A stretch of 64,000 nt of DNA from Bombus terrestris. Its lineage: Eukaryota > Arthropoda > Insecta > Hymenoptera > Apidae. Both the position numbers and the translations under genes were made by a program. Below, in pieces: positions 24,227-37,055 of the stretch. Every line of letters begins with the position of its first letter. The first letter of the stretch is position 1. The notes under the pieces were generated by a model, which had not been told where the DNA came from, did no database searches, and saw only the letters and a program-made list of their open reading frames with translations. Location of the stretch: the NCBI RefSeq assembly GCF_910591885.1, contig NC_063275.1, positions 5,072,501-5,136,500 of the forward strand, read 5' to 3'.

Positions 24227-25648
24227 GGGATTGGTTTTAGGTTAGGCTATAGTTTTTCGAGCGAGCGCAGCGAGCGAGCAATGCCTAAACGTGCGTCTCA
24301 AACCAATTGATTGGCACGTAGGTACATAGAAATATTTGCACCAGCACGAGGAGCCGGAAGCTTTTATCGAATTGCTCACTGAGCAAAGTTTACATGTTAT
24401 CAATAGTTTTACACAAAGAGTAATAGTTCGACGAAGTACAGTGCAACGTGAGTACCAGTATCGCTGAGAAAACTTGGAAATAACCGGAACTAAATGTAAG
24501 GAAATATAGAGTATATGTATAACCAGGAAGTTGAAACTAATGAAAATATATGTTAGGAATTATATAGAATGTGTGTAGCATAAAATTGTAATCGATGCTC
24601 GCTCCGCACGCTCGTAAAAAAATGGTCCAACCTCACAACCGATCCGGCTCGCTCGCAAATTTGAAGTAAATCGCCTCCATATCGAAGGACGAACGCAGGT
24701 GGGATTGGTTTTAGGTTAGGCTATAGTTTTTCGAGCGAGCGCAGCGAGCGAGCAATGAGTATACGTGCGTCACAAACCAATTGATTAGCACGTAGGTACA
24801 CAGAAATATTTGCACCTGCCCGAGGAGCCGGAAGCTTTTATCGAATTGCTCACTGAGCAAAGTTTACATGTTATCAATAGTTTTACACAAAGAGTAATAG
24901 TTCGACGAAGTACAGTGCAACGTGAGTACCAGTATCGCTGAGAAAACTTGGAAATAACCGGAACTAAATGTAAGGAAATATAAAGTATATGTATAACCAG
25001 GAAGTTGAAACTAATGAAAATATATGTTAGGAGTTATATAGAATGTGTGTAGCATAAAATTGTAATCGTTGCTCGCTCCGCACGCTCGTAAAAAAATAGT
25101 CCAACCTCACAACCGATCCGGTACGTTCGCAAATTTGAAGTGAATTGCCTCCTTACCGAAAAACGAACGAAAGAGGGATTGGTTTTAGGTTAGGCTATAG
25201 TTTTTCGAGCGAGCGCAGCGAGCGAGCAATGCGTAAACGTGCGTCACAAACCAATTGATTGGCACGAAGGTACATAGAAATATTTGCACCAGCCCGAGGA
25301 GCCGGAAGCTTTTATCGAATTGCTCACTGAGCAAAGTTTACATGTTATCAATAGTTTTACACAAAGAGTAATAGTTCGACGAAGTACAGTGCAACGTGAG
25401 TACCAGTATCGCTGAGAAAACTTGGAAATAACCGGAACTAAATGTAAGGAAATATAAAGTATATGTATAACCAGGAAGTTGAAACTAATGAAAATATATG
25501 TTATTAGTTATATAGAATGTGTGTAGCATAAAATTGTAATCGATGCTCGCTCCGCACGCTCGTAAAAAAATAGTCCAACCTCACAACCGATCCGGCACGT
25601 TCGCAAATTTGAAGTGAATTGCCTCCTTACCGAAAAACGAACGAAAGA
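24227..25648 (+). repeat. Truncated HOR unit I-6 (a b e) at the edge of domain I
   Basis: Monomers start at 24227 a, 24701 b and 25175 e. The unit then stops; the next monomer is not type c but a new P-A type. The last monomer already departs from type e, with TTATTAGTTAT near 25501 and an a-type CGATGCTCG near 25540, so it is a mosaic at the domain boundary. Confidence 0.8.
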
Positions 25649-28493
25649 GGGATTGGTTTTAGGTTAGGCTATAGTTTTTCGAGCGAGCGCAGCGAGCGAG
25701 CAATGCCTAAACGTGCGTCTCAAACCAATTGATTGGCACGTAGGTACATAGAAATATTTGCACCAGCCCGAGGAGCCGGAAGCTTTTATCGAATTGCTCA
25801 CTGAGCAAAGTTTACATGTTATCAATTGTTTTACACAAAGAGTAATAGTTCGACGAAGTACAGTGCAACGTGAGTACCAGTATCGCTGAGAAAACTTGGA
25901 AATAACCGGAACTAAATGTAAGGAAATATAAAGTATATGTATAACCAGGAAGTTGAAACTAATGAAAATATATGTTAGGAATTATATAGAATGTGTGTAG
26001 CATAAAATTGTAATCGTTGCTCGCTCCGCACGCTCGTAAAAAAATGGTCCAACCTCACAACCGATCCGGCTCGCTCGCAAATTTGAAGTAAATCGCCTCC
26101 ATATCGAAGGACGAACGCAGGTGGGATTGGTTTTAGGTTAGGCTATAGTTTTTCGAGCGAGCGCAGCGAGCGAGCAATGCGTATACGTGCGTCACAAACC
26201 AATTGATTAGCACGTAGGTACACAGAAATACTTGCACCTGCCCGAGGAGCCGGAAGCTTTTATCGAATTGCTCACTGAGCAAAGTTTACATGTTATCAAT
26301 TGTTTTACACAAAGAGTAATAGTTCGGCGAAGTGCAGTGCAACGTGAGTACCAATATCGCTGAGAAAACTTGGAAATAACAGGAAATATATGTAAGGAAA
26401 TATAAAGTATATGTATGACCAGGAAGTTGAATCTAATGAAAATATATGTTAGGAATTATAAAGAATGTGTGTAGCATAAAATTGTAATCGTTGCTCGCCC
26501 CGCTCGCTCATAAAAAGATAGTCCAACCTCACAACCGATCCGGCACGTTCGCAAATTTTAAGTGAATTGCCTCCTTACCGAAAAACGAACGAAAGAGGGA
26601 TTGGTTTTAGGTTAGGCTATAGTTTTTCGAGCGAGCGCAGCGAGCGAGCAATGCCTAAACGTGCGTCTCAAACCAATTGATTGGCACGTAGGTACATAGA
26701 AATATTTGCACCAGCCCGAGGAGCCGGAAGCTTTTATCGAATTGCTCACTGAGCAAAGTTTACATGTTATCAATTGTTTTACACAAAGAGTAATAGTTCG
26801 ACGAAGTACAGTGCAACGTGAGTACCAGTATCGCTGAGAAAACTTGGAAATAACCGGAACTAAATGTAAGGAAATATAAAGTATATGTATAACCAGGAAG
26901 TTGAAACTAATGAAAATATATGTCAGGAATTATATAGAATGTGTGTAGCATAAAATTGTAATCGTTGCTCGCTCCGCACGCTCGTAAAAAAATGGTCCAA
27001 CCTCACAACCGATCCGGCTCGCTTTCAAATTTGAAGTAAATCGCCTCCATATCGAAGGACGAACGCAGGTGGGATTGGTTTTAGGTTAGGCTATAGTTTT
27101 TCGAGCGAGCGCAGCGAGCGAGCAATGCGTATACGTGCGTCACAAACCAATTGATTAGCACGTAGGTACACAGAAATACTTGCACCTGCCCGAGGAGCCG
27201 GAAGCTTTTATCGAATTGCTCACTGAGCAAAGTTTACATGTTATCAATTGTTTTACACAAAGAGTAATAGTTCGACGAAGTACAGTGCAACGTGAGTACC
27301 AGTATCGCTGAGAAAACTTGGAAATAACCAGAACTAAATGTATGGAAATATAAAGTATATGTATAACCAGGAAGTTGAAACTAATGAAAATATATGTTAG
27401 GAATTATATAGAATGTGTGTAGCATAAAATTGTAATCGTTGCTCGCTCCGCACGCTCGTTAAAAAATAGTCCAACCTCACAACCGATCCGGCACGTTCAG
27501 CAAATTTGAAGTGAATTGCCTCCTTACCGAAAAACGAACGAAAGAGGGATTGGTTTTAGGTTAGGTTATAGTTTTTCGAGCGAGCGCAGCGAGCGAGCAA
27601 TGCCTAAACGTGCGTCTCAAACCAATTGATTGGCACGTAGGTACATAGAAATATTTGCACCAGCCCGAGGAGCCGGAAGCTTTTATCGAATTGCTCACTG
27701 AGCAAAGGTTACATGTTATCAATTGTTTTACACAAAGAGTAATAGTTCGACGAAGTACAGTGCAACGTGAGTACCAGTATCGCTGAGAAAACTTGGAAAT
27801 AACCGGAACTAAATGTAAGGAAATATAAAGTATATGTATAACCAGGAAGTTGCAACTAATGAAAATATATGTTAGGAATTATATAGATTGTGTGTAGCAT
27901 AAAATTGTAATCGTTGCTCGCTCCGCACGCTCGTAAAAAAATGGTCCATCCTCACAACCGATCCGGCTCGCTCGCAAATTTGAAGTAAATCGCCTCCATA
28001 TCGAAGGACGAACGCAGGTGGGATTGGTTTTAGGTTAGGCTATAGTTTTTCGAGCGAGCGCAGCGAGCGAGCAATGCGTATACGTGCGTCACAAACCAAT
28101 TGATTAGCACGTAGGTACACAGAAATACTTGCACCTGCCCGAGGAGCCGGAAGCTTTTATCGAATTGCTCACTGAGCAAAGTTTACATGTTATCAATTGT
28201 TTTACACAAAGAGTAATAGTTCGGCGAAGTGCAGTGCAACGTGAGTACCAATATCGCTGAGAAAACTTGGAAATCACAGGAAATATATGTAAGGAAATAT
28301 AAAGTATATGTATGACCAGGAAGTTGAATCTAATGAAAATATATGTTAGGAATTATAAAGAATGTGTGTAGCATAAAATTGTAATCGTTGCTCGCCCCGC
28401 TCGCTCATAAAAAGATAGTCCAACCTCACAACCGATCCGGCACGTTCGCAAATTTGAAGTGAATTGCCTCCTTACCGAAAAACGAACGAAAGA
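25649..28493 (+). repeat. Domain II: two-monomer alternation (P-A / V-B), three dimers
   Basis: Monomers start at 25649 P-A, 26123 V-B, 26597 P-A, 27071 V-B, 27546 P-A and 28020 V-B. P-A resembles type a without its diagnostic changes and with ATCAATTG. V-B has GCGTATAC and the private ATACTTGCACCTG, with d-like GGCGAAGTGCAG and CCCCGCTCGCTCAT in two of three copies. The dimer period is 948-949 bp. The V-B copy at 27071 is 475 bp because of one extra base (CGTTCAGCAAA). Confidence 0.88.
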
Positions 28494-30878
28494 GGGATTG
28501 GTTTTAGGTTAGGCTATAGTTTTTCGAGCGAGCGCAGCGAGCGAGCAATGCCTAAACGTGCGTCTCAAACCAATTGATTGGCACGTAGGTACATAGAAAT
28601 ATTTGTACCAGACCGAGAGGCAGGAAGATTTTATCGAATTGCTCACTGAGCAAAGTTTACATGTTATCAATAGTTTTACACAAAGAGTAATAGTTCGACG
28701 AAGTACAGTGCAACGTGAGTACCAGTATCGCTGAGAAAACTTGGAAATAACCGGAACTAAATGTATGGAAATATAAAGTATATGTATAACCAGGAAGTTG
28801 AAACTAATGAAAATATATGTTAGGAATTATATAGAATGTGTGTAGCATGAAAATTGTAATCGTTGCTTGCTCGCAGCGTGCCCTCGTAAAAATCTAATCC
28901 AACCTCACAACCGATGCGGCTCGCTCTCAAATTTGAAGTAAATCGCCTTCTTATCGAAGGTCGAACGCCAGTGGGATTGGTTTTATGTTAGGCTATAGTT
29001 TTTCGAGCGAACGCAGCGAGCGAGCAATGCCTAAACGTGCGTCTCAATCCAATTCATTGGCACGTAGGCACATAGAAATAATTGCACCAGCCCGAGGAGC
29101 CGGAAGCTTTTATCGAATTGCTCACTGAGCAAAGTTTACATGTTATCAATAGTTTTACACAAAGAGTAATAGTTCGACGAAGTACAGTGCAACGTGAGTA
29201 CCAGTATCGCTGAGAAAACTTGGAAATAACCGGAACTAAATGTACGGAAATATAAGGTATATGTATAACCAGGAAGTTGAAACTAATGAAAATATATGTT
29301 AGGAACTATGAAGTATGTGTGTAGCATGAAAATTGTAATCGTTGCTTGCTCGCAGCGTGCGCTCGTAAAAATCTAGTCCAACCTCACAACCGATGCGGCT
29401 CGCTCTCAAATTTGAAGTAAATCGCCTTCTTATCGAAGGTCGAACGCCAGTGGGATTGGTTTTATGTTAGGCTATAGTTTTTCGAGCGAGCGCAGCGAGC
29501 GAGCAATGCCTAAACGTGCGTCTCAATCCAATTCATTGGCACGAAGGTACATAGAAATATTTGCACCAGCCCGAGGAGCCGGAAGCTTTTATCGAATTGC
29601 TCACTGAGCAAAGTTTACATGTTATCAATAGTTTTACACAAAGGGTAATAGTTCGACGAAGTACAGTGCAACGTGAGTACCAGTATCGCTGAGAAAACTT
29701 GGAAATAACCGGAACTAAATGTAAGGAAATATAGAGTATATGTATAACCAGGAAGTTGAAACTAATGAAAATATATGTTAGGAATTATATAGAATGTGTG
29801 TAGCATAAAATTGTAATCGATGCTCGCTCCGCACGCTCGTAAAAAAATGGTCCAACCTCACAACCGATCCGGCTCGCTCGCAAATTTGAAGTAAATCGCC
29901 TCCATATCGAAGGACGAACGCAGGTGGGATTGGTTTTAGGTTAGGCTATAGTTTTTCGAGCGAGCGCAGCGAGCGAGCAATGCCTAAACGTGCGTCACAA
30001 ACCAATTGATTAGCACGTAGGTACATAGAAATATTTGCACCAGCCCGAGGAGCAGGAAGCTTTTATCGAATTGCTCACTGAGCAAAGTTTACATGTTATC
30101 AATAGTTTTACACAAAGAGTAATAGTTCGACGAAGTACAGTGCAACGTGAGTACCAGTATCGCTGAGAAAACTTGGAAATAACCGGAACTAAATGTTAGG
30201 AAATATAAAGTATATGTATAACCAGGAAGTTGAAACTAATGAAAATATATGTTAGGAACTATGAAGTATGTGTGTAGCATGAAAATTGTAATCGTTGCTT
30301 GCTCGCAGCGTGCGCTCGTAAAAATCTAGTCCAACCTCACAACCGATGCGGCACGCTCTCAAATTTGAAGTAAATCGCCTTCTTATCGAAGGTCAAACGC
30401 CAGTGGGATTGGTTTTATGTTAGGCTATAGTTTTCCGAGCGAGCGCAGCGAGCGAGCAATGCCTAAACGTGCGTCTCAATCCAATTCATTGGCACGTAGG
30501 CACATAGAAATAATTGCACCTGCCCGAAGAGCCGGAAGCTTTTATCGAATTGCTCACTGAGCAAAGTTTACATGTTATCAATTGTTTTACACAACGAGTA
30601 ATAGTTCGGCGAAGTGCAGTGCAACGTGAGCACCAATATCGCTGAGAAAACTTGGAAATAACAGGAAATATATGTAAGGAAATATAAAGTATATGTATGA
30701 CCAGGAAGTTGAATCTAATGAAAATATATGTTAGGAATTATAAAGAATGTGTGTAGCATAAAATTGTAATCGTTGCTCGCCCCGCTCGCTCATAAAAAGA
30801 TAGTCCAACCTCACAACCGATCCGGCACGTTCGCAAATTTGAAGTGAATTGCCTCCTTACCGAAAAACGAACGAAAGA
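28494..30878 (+). repeat. Entry segment of domain III (P-C, S-C, S-A, R-C, S-B)
   Basis: Monomers start at 28494, 28973, 29452, 29926 and 30405. The first has a degenerate GACCGAGAGGCAGGAAGATTTT in place of the usual segment, losing HindIII. The one at 29452 has an S head but a type-a second half (TAGAGTATATG, CGATGCTCG). The one at 29926 has the GGAGCAGG of types c/f. The segment therefore mixes domain I and domain III sequence. Confidence 0.82.
28973..29451 (+). repeat. Prototype S-C monomer (479 bp)
   Basis: Head S: CTCAATCCAATTCATTGG, TAGGCACATAG, ATAATTGCACC. Then the C module with GCTTGCTCGCAGCGTGC box 2 and the C end CTTCTTATCGAAGGTCG..CCAGT. The C module is 5 bp longer than the A/B form. 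The monomer before it ends in C, and its TTAGG pair reads TTATGTTAGG. Confidence 0.85.
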
Positions 30879-33800
30879 GGGATTGGTTTTAGGTTAGGCT
30901 ATAGTTTTTCGAGCGAGCGCAGCGAGCGAGCAATGCCTAAACGTGCGTCTCAAACCAATCGATTGGCACGTAGGTACATAGAAATAATTGCACCAGCCCG
31001 AGGAGCCGGAAGCTTTTATCGAATTGCTCACTGAGCAAAGTTTACATGTTATCAATAGTTTTACACAAAGAGTAATAGTTCGACGAAGTACAGTGCAACG
31101 TGAGTACCAGTATCGCTGAGAAAACTTGGAAATAACCGGAACTAAATGTAAGGAAATATAAAGTATATGTATAACCAGGAAGTTGAAACTAATGAAAATA
31201 TATGTTAGGAATTATATAGAATGTGTGTAGCATAAAATTGTAATCGTTGCTCGCTCCGCACGCTCGTAAAAAAATGGTCCAACCTCACAACCGATCCGGC
31301 TCGCTCGCAAATTTGAAGTAAATCGCCTCCATATCGAAGGACGAACGCAGGTGGGATTGGTTTTAGGTTAGGCTATAGTTTTTCGAGCGAGCGCAGCGAG
31401 CGAGCAATGCCTAAACGTGCGTCTCAAACCAATTGATTGGCACGTAGGTACATAGAAATATTTGCACCAGCCCGAGGAGCCGGAAGCTTTTATCGAATTG
31501 CTCACTGAGCAAAGTTTACATGTTATCACTACTTTTACACAAAGAGTAATAGTTCGACGAAGTACAGTGCAACGTGAGTACCAGTATCGCTGAGAAAACT
31601 TGGAACTAACCGGAACTAAATGTAAGGAAATATAAAGTATATGTATAACCAGGAAGTTGAAACTAATGAAAATATATGTTAGGAACTATGAAGTATGTGT
31701 GTAGCATGAAAATTGTAATCGTTGCTTGCTCGCAGCGTGCGCTCGTAAAAATCTAGTCCAACCTCACAACCGATGCGGCTCGCTCTCAAATTTGAAGTAA
31801 ATCGCCTCCATATCGAAGGACGAACGCAGGTGGGATTGGTTTTAGGTTAGGCTATAGTTTTTCGAGCGAGCGCAGCGAGCGAGCAATGCCTAAACGTGCA
31901 TCTCAAACCAATTGATTGGCACGTAGGTACATGGAAATATTTGCACCAGCCCGAGGAGCCGGAAGCTTTTATCGAATTTCTCACTGAGCAAAGTTTACAT
32001 GTTATCAATTGTTTTACACAAAGAGTAATAGTTCGGCGAAGTGCAGTGCAACGTGAGTACCAATATCGCTGAGAAAACTTGGAAATAACCGGAACTAAAT
32101 GTACGGAAATATAAGGTATATGTATAACCAGGAAGTTGAAACTAATGAAAATATATGTTAGGAACTATGAAGTATGTGTGTAGCATGAAAATTGTAATCG
32201 TTGCTTGCTCGCAGCGTGCCCTCGTAAAAATCTAGTCCAACCTCACAACCGATGCGGCTCGCTCTCAAATTTGAAGTAAATCGCCTTCTTATCGAAGGTC
32301 GAACGCCAGTGGGATTGGTTTTATGTTAGGCTATAGTTTTTCGAGCGAGCGCAGCGAGCGAGCAATGCCTAAACGTGCGTCTCAATCCAATTCATTGGCA
32401 CGAAGGTACATAGAAATATTTGCACCAGCCCGAGGAGCCGGAAGCTTTTATCGAATTGCTCACTGAGCAAAGTTTACATGTTATCAATAGTTTTACACAA
32501 AGAGTAATAGTACGACGAAGTACAGTGCAACGTGAGTACCAGTATCTCTGAGAAAACTTGGAAATAACCGGAACTAAATGTAAGGAAATATAAAGTATAT
32601 GTATAACCAGGAAGTTGAAACTAATGAAAATATATGTTAGGAATTATATAGAATGTGTGTAGCATAAAATTGTAATCGTTGCTCGCTCCGCACGCTCGTA
32701 AAAAAATGGTCCAACCTCACAACCGATCCGGCGCGTTCGCAAATTTGAAGTGAATTGCCTCCTTACCGAAAAACGAACGAAAGAGGGATTGGTTTTAGGT
32801 TAGGCTATAGTTTTTCGAGCGAGCGCAGCGAGCGAGCAATGCGTAAACGTGCGTCACAAACCAATTGATTGGCACGAAGGTACATAGAAATATTTGCACC
32901 AGCCCGAGGAGCCGGAAGCTTCTATCGAATTGCTCACTGAGCAAAGTTTACATGTTATCAATAGTTTTACACAAAGAGTAATAGTTCGACGAAGTAAAGT
33001 GCAACGTGAGTACCAGTGTCGCTGAGAAAACTTGGAAATAACCGGAACTAAATGTAAGGAAATATAAAGTATATGTATAACCAGGAAGTTGAAACTAATG
33101 AAAATATATGTTAGGAATTATATAGAATGTGTGTAGCATAAAATTGTAATCGTTGCTCGCTCCGCACGCTCGTAAAAAAATGGTCCAACCTCACAACCGA
33201 TCCGGCTCGCTCGCAAATTTGAAGTAAATCGCCTCCATATCGAAGGACGAACGCAGGTGGGATTGGTTTTAGGTTAGGCTATAGTTTTTCGAGCGAACGC
33301 AGCGAGCGAGCAATGCGTAAACGTGCGTCACAAACCAATTGATTAGCACGTGGGTACACAGAAATATTTGCACCTGCCCGAGGAGCCGGAAGCTTTTATC
33401 GAATTGCTCACTGAGCAAAGTTTACATGTTATCAATAGTTTTACACAAAGAGTAATAGTTCGACGAAGTACAGTGCAACGTGAGTACCAGTATCGCTGAG
33501 AAAACTTGGAAATAACCGGAACTAAATGTAAGGAAATATAAAGTATATGTATAACCAGGAAGTTGAAACTAATGAAAATATATGTTAGGAATTATATAGA
33601 ATGTGTGTAGCATGAAATTGTAATCGTTGCTCGCTCCGCACGCTCGTAAAAAAATGGTCCAACCTCACAACCGATCCGGCTCGCTCGCAAATTTGAAGTA
33701 AATCGCCTCCATATCGAAGGACGAACGCAGGTGGGATTGGTTTTAGGTTAGGCTATAGTTTTTCGAGCGAGCGCAGCGAGCGAGCAATGCGTAAACGTGC

Positions 33801-36800
33801 GTCACAAACCAATTGATTAGCACGTAGGTACACAGAAATACTTGCACCTGCCCGAGGAGCCGGAAGCTTTTATCGAATTGCTCACTGAGCAAAGTTTACA
33901 TGTTATCAATTGTTTTACACAAAGAGTAATAGTTCGACGAAGTACAGTGCAACGTGAGTACCAGTATCGCTGAGAAAACTTGGAACTAACCGGAACTAAA
34001 TGTAAGGAAATATAAAGTATATGTATAACCAGGAAGTTGAAACTAATGAAAATATATGTTAGGAATTATATAGAATGTGTGTAGCATAAAATTGTAATCG
34101 TTGCTCGCTCCGCACGCTCGTGAAAAAATAGTCCAACCTCACAACCGATGCGGCTCGCTCTCAAATTTGAAGTAAATCGCCTTCTTATCGAAGGTCGAAC
34201 GCCAGTGGGATTGGTTTTATGTTAGGCTATAGTTTTTCGAGCGAGCGCAGCGAGCGAGCAATGCCTAAACGTGCGTCTCAATCCAATTCATTGGCACGTA
34301 GGCACATAGAAATAATTGCACCTGCCCGAAGAGCCGGAAGCTTTTATCGAATTGCTCACTGAGCAAAGTTTACATGTTATCAATAGTTTTACACAAAGAG
34401 TAATAGTTCGACGAAGTACAGTGCAACGTGAGTACCAGTATCGCTGAGAAAACTTGGAAATAACCGGAACTAAATGTTAGGAAATATAAAGTATATGTAT
34501 AACCAGGAAGTTGAAACTAATGAAAATATATGTTAGGAATTATATAGAATGTGTGTAGCATAAAATTGTAATCGTTGCTCGCTCCGCACGCTCGTAAAAA
34601 AATGGTCCAACCTCACAACCGATCCGGCTCGCTCGCAAATTTGAAGTAAATCGCCTCCATATCGAAGGACGAACGCAGGTGGGATTGGTTTTAGGTTAGG
34701 CTATAGTTTTTCGAGCGAGCGCAGCGAGCGAGCAATGCGTATACGTGCGTCACAAACCAATTGATTAGCACGTAGGTACACAGAAATATTTGCACCTGCC
34801 CGAAGAGCCGGAAGCTTTTATCGAATTGCTCACTGAGCAAAGTTTACATGTTATCAATAGTTTTACACAAAGAGTAATAGTTCGACGAAGTACAGTGCAA
34901 CGTGAGTACCAGTATCGCTGAGAAAACTTGGAAATAACCGGAACTAAATGTAAGGAAATATAAAGTATATGTATAACCAGGAAGTTGAAACTAATGAAAA
35001 TATATGTTAGGAATTATATAGAATGTGTGTAGCATAAAATTGTAATCGTTGCTCGCTCCGCACGCTCGTAAAAAAATGGTCCAACCTCACAACCGATCCG
35101 GCTCGCTCGCAAATTTGAAGTAAATCGCCTCCATATCGAAGGACGAACGCAGGTGGGATTGGTTTTAGGTTAGGCTATAGTTTTTCGAGCGAGCGCAGCG
35201 AGCGAGCAATGCGTAAACGTGCGTCACAAACCAATTGATTAGCACGTAGGTACACAGAAATATTTGCTCCTGCCCGAGGAGCCGGAAGCTTTTATCGAAT
35301 TGCTCACTGAGCAAAGTTTACATGTTATCAATTGTTTTACACAAAGAGTAATAGTTCGACGAAGTACAGTGCAACGTGAGTACCAGTATCGCTGAGAAAA
35401 CATGGAACTAACCGGAACTAAATGTAAGGAAATATAAAGTATATGTATAACCAGGAAGTTGAAACTAATGAAAATATATGTTTGGAATTATATAGAATGT
35501 GTCTAGCATAAAATTGTAATCGTTGCTCGCTCCGCACGCTCGTAAAAAAATAGTCCAACCTCACAACCGATCCGGCACGTTCGCAAATTTGAAGTGAATT
35601 GCCTCCTTACCGAAAAACGAACGAAAGAGGGATTGGTTTTAGGTTAGGCTATAGTTTTTCGAGCGAGCGCAGCGAGCGAGCAATGCCTAAACGTGCGTCT
35701 CAAACCAATTGATTGGCACGTAGGTACATAGAAATATTTGCACCAGCCCGAGGAGCCGGAAGCTTTTATCGAATTGCTCACTGAGCAAAGTTTACATGTT
35801 ATCAATACTTTTACACAAAGAGTAATAGTTCGACGAAGTACAGTGCAACGTGAGTACCAGTATCGCTGAGAAAACTTGGAAATAACCGGAACTAAATGTA
35901 AGGAAATATAAAGTATATGTATAACCAGGAAGTTGAAACTAATGAAAATATATGTTAGGAACTATGAAGTATGTGTGTAGCATGAAATTGTAATCGTTGC
36001 TCGCTCCGCTCGCTCATAAAAAGATAGTCCAACCTCACAACCGATCCGGCACGTTCGCAAATTTGAAGTGAATTGCCTCCTTACCGAAAAACGAACGAAA
36101 GAGGGATTGGTTTTAGGTTAGGCTATAGTATTTCGAGCGAGCGCAGCGAGCGAGCAATGCCTAAACGTGCGTCTCAAACCAATTGATTGGCACGTAGGTA
36201 CATAGAAATATTTGCACCAGCCCGAGGAGCCGGAAGCTTTTATCGAATTGCTCACTGAGCAAAGTTTACATGTTATCAATACTTTTACACAAAGAGTAAT
36301 AGTTCGACGAAGTACAGTGCAACGTGAGTACCAGTATCGCTGAGAAAACTTGGAACTAACCGGAACTAAATGTAAGGAAATATAAAGTATATGTATAACC
36401 AGGAAGTTGAAACTAATGAAAATATATGTTCGGAACTATGAAGTATGTGTGTAGCATGAAAATTGTAATCGTTGCTTGCTCGCAGCGTGCGCTCGTAAAA
36501 ATCTAGTCCAACCTCACAACCGATGCGGCTCGCTCTCAAATTTGAAGTAAATCGCCTCCATATCGAAGGACGAACGCAGGTGGGATTGGTTTTAGGTTAG
36601 GCTATAGTTTTTCGAGCGAGCGCAGCGAGCGAGCAATGCGTAAACGTGCGTCACAAACCAATTGATTAGCACGTAGGTACACAGAAATACTTGCACCTGC
36701 CCGAGGAGCCGGAAGCTTTTATCGAATTGCTCACTGAGCAAAGTTTACATGTTATCAATTGTTTTACACAAAGAGTAATAGTTCGGCGAAGTGCAGTGCA

Positions 36801-37055
36801 ACGTGAGCACCAATATCGCTGAGAAAACTTGGAAATAACAGGAAATATATGTAAGGAAATATAAAGTATATGTATGACCAGGAAGTTGAATCTAATGAAA
36901 ATATATGTTAGGAATTATAAAGAATGTGTGTAGCATAAAATTGTAATCGTTGCTCGCCCCGCTCGCTCATAAAAAGATAGTCCAACCTCACAACCGATCC
37001 GGCACGTTCGCAAATTTGAAGTGAATTGCCTCCTTACCGAAAAACGAACGAAAGA
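30879..37055 (+). repeat. HOR unit III-1, 13-mer (6177 bp)
   Basis: Order: 30879 P-A (CAATCGATTGG), 31353 P-A* (TCACTACTTTT), 31832 P-C (GAATTTCTC), 32311 S-B, 32785 E-A, 33259 W-A, 33733 W-C, 34207 S-A, 34681 V-A, 35155 W-B (TTGCTCCTG, GTCTAGC), 35629 P-B (CAATACTTTT), 36103 P-A* (TAGTATTTCG), 36582 W-B. The next monomer repeats the first, including the private CAATCGATTGG. Confidence 0.87.

Larger units (their letters stand above)
1..25648 (+). repeat. Domain I: HOR region made of six monomer types a-f
   Basis: Fifty-four monomers fall into six types recognised by linked diagnostic sites. Types always follow a restricted grammar: a is followed by b; f is followed by a, or once by e; c follows b or e and is followed by d or b; d is followed by e. 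Units running a...f are 9, 13, 7, 9 and 13 monomers long. Only A and B ends occur here; the C module of domain III is absent. Identity between same-type monomers is very high, indicating recent homogenisation. Confidence 0.93.

Noticed and set aside
30849..31034. Plus-strand 61-codon open frames at 30849 and 37026
   Set aside because: They start at TTG across a monomer junction; the two are HOR copies of one monomer with CAATCGATTGG. Two identical copies 6177 bp apart are explained by the HOR.
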